This document shows, one piece after another, positions 60,788 through 64,000 of a stretch of 64,000 nt of DNA. The DNA lies in assembly GCA_963715565.1 (NCBI GenBank), contig OY970256.1, positions 2,604,001-2,668,000 of the forward strand, read 5' to 3'. Origin of the DNA: JACVRN01 sp963715565. Lineage in GTDB: Bacteria; Acidobacteriota; Blastocatellia; Pyrinomonadales; Pyrinomonadaceae. The position numbers and the translations under genes were made by a program. The notes beneath the pieces are model-generated. The model ran no database searches. It saw nothing but the letters and a program-made list of their open reading frames with translations, and was not told where the DNA came from. The stretch's first letter is position 1. Every line of letters begins with the position of its first letter.

Positions 60788-62137
60788 ATGAGTACTCAAA
60801 CATCCCCGCCCGGCCCGAGTAGTTTTATCCCCGGTCGTTATCTGCTCGCTTTCACGCGCGACCCGTTGGAATTTCTGGCGGGCATGGCGCGTCGCTATGG
60901 AGACATCGCGCGCTTTACGAACGGCGGGCAGGGCTATTTCCTGCTCAACCATCCTGATTACATCAAGGATGTGCTGGTCACGCACAACACAAATTTTATG
61001 AAGGGGCGCGGGCTTCAGCGTGCGAAGCGCCTTTTGGGCGAAGGGCTATTGACCAGCGAGCCTCCGCTACATAGACGACAACGTCGTCTAGCGCAGCCTG
61101 CTTTTCATAAACAACGTATAGCCTCCTATGCTTCCATGATGGTGGATTACGCCGAGCGCAGGGAGCATGAGCATTGGTCGGACGGCGCAGAGCTGGACAT
61201 CGCGCAGGAGATGATGAAGCTCACGCTCGCCATCGTCGGCAAGACTTTGTTTGATACCGACACGGAAGCGGAGGCCGAAGAGGTGCGTGAGGCGCTCTCT
61301 GCCACTATGGAATCGTTCACGCGGTTTATGTTGCCGTTTGCGGGGTTGCTGGATCGTTTGCCGCTGCCCGCCACGCGCCGCTTTCAACAGGCGCGCGCAC
61401 GCCTTGACGCCATCATCTACCGGATAATCAACGAGCGTCGCGCGAGCGGCGGGGATCGCGGCGACCTGCTTTCGATGCTGATTGTGGCACAGGACGAAGA
61501 GGGCGACGGTGAGGGAATGAGCGACGAGCAGTTGCGCGATGAAGCCATGACCATCTTTCTGGCGGGGCACGAGACGACCGCTAATGCTTTAACGTGGACG
61601 TGGTATTTGCTCTCGCAACATGCGGAAGTAGAAGCAAAGCTTCACGCGGAGATTGATGCCGTGCTCGGCGAGAGATTGCCGACCGCCGAAGACCTCCCCG
61701 CTTTGCGTTACACGGAAATGGTGCTGGCCGAATCCATGCGTCTTTATCCTCCGGCGTGGATACTGGGCCGCAGAGCGCTCAAGGATTACGAAGTCGGAGG
61801 CTACAACGTGCCCGCAGGCTCCATCGTAATCATGAGTCCCTATGTGATGCACCGCGACGAGCGCTACTTCCCTGACCCGACGCGTTTCGACCCGGAGCGC
61901 TGGACGAGTGAAGCCAGAGAAGCGCGCCCGCCCTTCTCTTACTTTCCGTTCGGCGGCGGGCCGCGCCGCTGCATAGGCGAGGGCTTCGCCTGGATGGAAG
62001 GCATTCTACTCATCGCGACCCTGGCGCGAGCGTGGCGCATGAGACTCATGCCGGACCACGTGGTAGCCACACAGCCTGTCGTCACGCTGCGACCGAAACA
62101 CGGGATGCGTATGCGGCTCGAACGGCGAAAGAGCTAA
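60788..62137 (+). CDS. Cytochrome P450
   Basis: A 449-residue P450. The I-helix oxygen-activation motif is FLAGHETTANALTW, the K-helix ExxR is ESMR (Glu315), and the heme loop is FPFGGGPRRCIGEGFA with ligand Cys395. The closest style is CYP102/CYP110/CYP4-like fatty-acid or alkane hydroxylases. Placement after a long-chain ACAD suggests a fatty substrate, but that is inference. The ATG at 60788 is used; the longer open frame is translated repeat. No ferredoxin or reductase gene is adjacent. Confidence 0.93.
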   Translation: MSTQTSPPGPSSFIPGRYLLAFTRDPLEFLAGMARRYGDIARFTNGGQGYFLLNHPDYIKDVLVTHNTNFMKGRGLQRAKRLLGEGLLTSEPPLHRRQRRLAQPAFHKQRIASYASMMVDYAERREHEHWSDGAELDIAQEMMKLTLAIVGKTLFDTDTEAEAEEVREALSATMESFTRFMLPFAGLLDRLPLPATRRFQQARARLDAIIYRIINERRASGGDRGDLLSMLIVAQDEEGDGEGMSDEQLRDEAMTIFLAGHETTANALTWTWYLLSQHAEVEAKLHAEIDAVLGERLPTAEDLPALRYTEMVLAESMRLYPPAWILGRRALKDYEVGGYNVPAGSIVIMSPYVMHRDERYFPDPTRFDPERWTSEAREARPPFSYFPFGGGPRRCIGEGFAWMEGILLIATLARAWRMRLMPDHVVATQPVVTLRPKHGMRMRLERRKS

Positions 62138-62140
62138 GAG

Positions 62141-62180
62141 AAATAGCATCTCTTTCATCATCATGAAAGAGATGCTATTT
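62141..62180. terminator. Perfect 18-bp hairpin between convergent genes
   Basis: AAATAGCATCTCTTTCAT pairs exactly with ATGAAAGAGATGCTATTT around the loop CATC. No T-tract follows on the plus strand. It is probably a bidirectional transcription stop or a repeat element. Confidence 0.6.
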
Positions 62181-62238
62181 CGGAGGTCGGCTCGGCTGTT
62201 GCGGGGTCGGCTCGAATTCGGCCCGCGCCTCTCTTCAG

Positions 62239-62730
62239 CTATTCATATGCGAACCACCATCCGTGATCGACTATCTTTCCATCTTCGCTGATAAAGAACA
62301 TCAGGTCGTGGCCGCCTCTCCAGTAGTAGATTAAATATTCGCGGCCACGCTTCTCCTTCAACTCTCGTCCGGCCTTCTTCAACTCGCGCTTGTAGATGTC
62401 CAGAAAATAGCCCATGCGCTTGTCGTCTTGAATCTTATCCGGCTCTCCCAAACATGCCACGATAATTTTCTTTGTAAAGGGCGGGCGTCCAAGCTCTAGG
62501 CCGAGCGCGGAGAGGACGCGGTGTAATCTGCCTCCGTGGTCACGCAAATCCTTATCATAAACTCCCTCGGGTAACCGGCGGCGTCTCTCGCGCAGCTCTT
62601 TATATTCGTTGACGAGAGCCATGACCTTCGGGTCGAGGCCAGCGCACCCTTCGGCGGAAGCGCTTCCTTGAGCAAACGAGGCGCTTGCGAACAACAAGAT
62701 GGCAGTTGATGCTATGAACAGATACTTCAT
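62239..62730 (-). CDS. Small exported hypothetical protein
   Basis: A 163-residue protein with a signal peptide (MKYLFIASTAILLFASASFA). Mature sequence features are a charged repeat-like RERRRRLPEGVYDKDLRDHG, FTKKIIVACLGEPDKIQDDK and a C-terminal GGHDLMFFISEDGKIVDHGW. I do not recognise the family. It is a single gene on the minus strand. Confidence 0.7.
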   Translation of the reverse strand: MKYLFIASTAILLFASASFAQGSASAEGCAGLDPKVMALVNEYKELRERRRRLPEGVYDKDLRDHGGRLHRVLSALGLELGRPPFTKKIIVACLGEPDKIQDDKRMGYFLDIYKRELKKAGRELKEKRGREYLIYYWRGGHDLMFFISEDGKIVDHGWWFAYE

Positions 62731-62804
62731 GATTGATTTTAAGCTGAGCGGAGACCGGGAAACCAGCGCTTGAATCGAGGCCGACCGTCCTTAAAAATTT
62801 CCTG

Positions 62805-62833
62805 TTGACAAGATGGCGATTTGCTCATACTAT
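62805..62833 (+). promoter_or_regulatory. Strong sigma70-type promoter of the padR operon
   Basis: Perfect TTGACA (62805-62810), a 17-bp spacer and TACTAT (62828-62833). A PadR-type palindrome overlaps the -10. Confidence 0.75.
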
Positions 62834-62849
62834 ATCGCCGGTCGATATA
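62831..62849. promoter_or_regulatory. PadR-type operator
   Basis: TATATCG CCGGT CGATATA is a perfect 7-bp inverted repeat, overlapping the -10 and start region of the padR promoter. This placement points to autorepression. Confidence 0.75.
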
Positions 62850-62885
62850 TCAGGACGTGATAGTGACGAGAGGAGACGGTCAATT

Positions 62886-63257
62886 TTGCGGAAGAGTACC
62901 GAACCCGACCCGGAATCTTTCTTACCTTTGACTCCGGCTGTGTTTCACATCCTGCTGGCGCTGGCCGACGGCGAACGTCACGGCTACAGCATCATGCAGG
63001 AAGTCGAGACGAGCACCGAGGGCAAAATGCGTCTGGGGCCGGGCACTCTCTACGGGTCGATTAAGCGCCTGCTGAACGACCGTATGATTGTGGAATCGGA
63101 CGAAAGACCCGACGCCGAGATGGACGACGAGCGGCGTCGTTATTACGGACTGACGGACTTCGGACGCCGCGTAGCCGTGGCCGAGGCCAAACGGTTGGCG
63201 CAACTTGTGCTGGCGGCCCGCGCCAAGCGGCTGATTTCAAAATCCGAGATGGGCTGA
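62886..63257 (+). CDS. PadR-family transcriptional regulator
   Basis: A 123-residue protein starting at TTG 62886, with GAGGAGA 9 nt upstream. The winged helix is LTPAVFHILLALADGERHGY, SIMQEVETSTEGKMRLGPGT, LYGSIKRLLNDRMIVESDER and a C-terminal YYGLTDFGRRVAVAEAKRL. PadR proteins repress nearby genes and often their own promoter. The following membrane gene overlaps it by one base (TGATG). Confidence 0.92.
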   Translation: MRKSTEPDPESFLPLTPAVFHILLALADGERHGYSIMQEVETSTEGKMRLGPGTLYGSIKRLLNDRMIVESDERPDAEMDDERRRYYGLTDFGRRVAVAEAKRLAQLVLAARAKRLISKSEMG

Positions 63258-63880
63258 TGAATCATACTTCGGCAAAGAGAAACACGGGCGCTCCCATCTT
63301 CTTTTACAGGCTCCTGCTGCTGGCATACCCGTTGGAGTTCCGGCGCGAGTTTGGCCGGGAGATGTTGCAGGTCTTTCAAGATTGTTGCCGCCGGGGTGAG
63401 CGCACGCGCGGGCGACGCGGAATTATACGAGTCTGTACGAGCGTGATTTTCGACACGCTCCAAACCGCACCGCGAGAGCGGCTGCAAAATTTCAGGAAGG
63501 GATTCAACCTTATGAAGGCTCTACGCACGTTTGCGGTGGCGATTATCGTCTACATCGCGGCAATTATGATTTTCGGTAAAGTGCTGGTATACGCCAGACC
63601 GTACCTGCCTTACACGATCGGAGCGATGATCGACTCGCTGGTGAGCATCGGCATCGCGTTCAATTTCGTAGTGCTCTTATTAGTGACGACGAAATTATTG
63701 AGCCCTGCGGGCGCGGTGCGCGCGGCCTGTATTGCTGTGGTCGTCCTGCTGGCGATTGTGCTCGCTCTGCTTCCGGAGCGGCCCAATAGCATTGCCTTAA
63801 TCACCATGGTCCTGAGCCTGCTCTTCTGGTTCGGAGCGCACAGGATGTGGGCGCACAGGCGAGCAGCCACCGCGTCCTGA
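63257..63880 (+). CDS. Membrane protein co-expressed with the PadR regulator
   Basis: A 207-residue protein. Its N-terminal FYRLLLLAYPLEFRREFGRE and MLQVFQDCCRR resemble the start of acidobacterial ADOP-type permeases, but here only four to five membrane helices follow (VAIIVYIAAIMIFGKVLVYA, then VVLLLVTTKLL and AACIAVVVLLAIVLALLP). It may be a stand-alone or truncated relative of an exporter. The ATG overlaps the PadR stop by one base, which indicates translational coupling. Confidence 0.85.
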   Translation: MNHTSAKRNTGAPIFFYRLLLLAYPLEFRREFGREMLQVFQDCCRRGERTRGRRGIIRVCTSVIFDTLQTAPRERLQNFRKGFNLMKALRTFAVAIIVYIAAIMIFGKVLVYARPYLPYTIGAMIDSLVSIGIAFNFVVLLLVTTKLLSPAGAVRAACIAVVVLLAIVLALLPERPNSIALITMVLSLLFWFGAHRMWAHRRAATAS

Positions 63881-63909
63881 TTGACCACGCCGGACGTGCG
63901 GAAACTTTA

Positions 63910-64000
63910 TCAAGCTTGTGCGCGCATCAGTTTTAAATCTTCAGCCTGTTTGTTCAGGCTGCGGTCGGCGGCGAAGCGCGGGTCATGATTCCACTTGTGC
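63910..64000 (-). CDS. C-terminal end of an unidentified protein (partial, cut by window edge)
   Basis: The minus strand has an open frame from the window edge to TGA at 63910-63912, reading HKWNHDPRFAADRSLNKQAE then DLKLMRAQA. The balance of residues looks like a real helical C-terminus. No family can be named from 29 residues. Confidence 0.5.
   Translation of the reverse strand, partial: HKWNHDPRFAADRSLNKQAEDLKLMRAQA

Overview
The window is GC-rich, densely coding chromosomal DNA from what is most likely an Acidobacteriota bacterium, probably Blastocatellia-like. Three features point there: a VWFA-related acidobacterial domain protein (16508-18697), a very large carboxypeptidase-regulatory/TonB-dependent receptor (28979-32170), and a PadR regulator coupled to a membrane protein (62886-63880). 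This placement rests on family recognition alone. I see no rRNA, tRNA, transposase, phage gene or CRISPR array.

Layout. (1) 303-6444, minus strand: a small bacterial microcompartment (BMC) operon. It encodes a BMC-H shell protein, an acylating aldehyde dehydrogenase with a long tail, two small unknown proteins, an EutN/CcmL-type vertex protein, an ACT-domain protein with a possible N-terminal encapsulation helix, a zinc-ribbon membrane protein and a UPF0210/PFL-family protein. No classical signature enzyme is visible. (2) 6764-27281: mixed housekeeping and accessory genes, including a RodZ-like protein, IMP dehydrogenase, a lipid kinase, a retropepsin-like protease, an SGNH hydrolase, a Nudix hydrolase, PPK2, a methyltransferase, dehydrogenases and a flavin monooxygenase. 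(3) 27342-32170: an MFS transporter and a TonB-dependent receptor, divergent around a TetR-type palindrome. (4) 32260-60578: a large acyl-CoA metabolism island. Twenty genes on the minus strand (58552 down to 35681) start with a TetR regulator, then EtfB, EtfA, a membrane Fe-S ETF:menaquinone oxidoreductase candidate, three acyl-CoA dehydrogenases, FadD, a fused FadB, thiolase, hydratases, thioesterases, an ACAD10/11-type kinase and dehydrogenases. A fourth acyl-CoA dehydrogenase diverges at 58806. (5) 60788-64000: a cytochrome P450, a small exported protein, an apparently self-regulated padR operon, and the C-terminal end of a minus-strand gene.

How it fits together. The TetR gene lies beside an operator (58613-58628) nearly identical to one between the MFS and TonB genes (28835-28850). 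At both sites the operator begins on the last base of a candidate -10 box. This suggests one regulator coordinating outer-membrane uptake with beta-oxidation. Electrons from the dehydrogenases would pass through EtfAB and the membrane Fe-S protein to menaquinone.

The most unusual property of the window is its intergenic DNA. About 26 hairpin elements in roughly ten families sit almost only between genes. Most have arms built from degenerate 7-bp (sometimes 9-bp) tandem units, with the reverse complement on the opposite arm. Several reach into coding sequence and supply stop codons or last codons. A second oddity is an 84-codon acidic heptad-repeat frame directly downstream of, and in frame with, the TAG stop of an acyl-CoA dehydrogenase gene (50885-51139).
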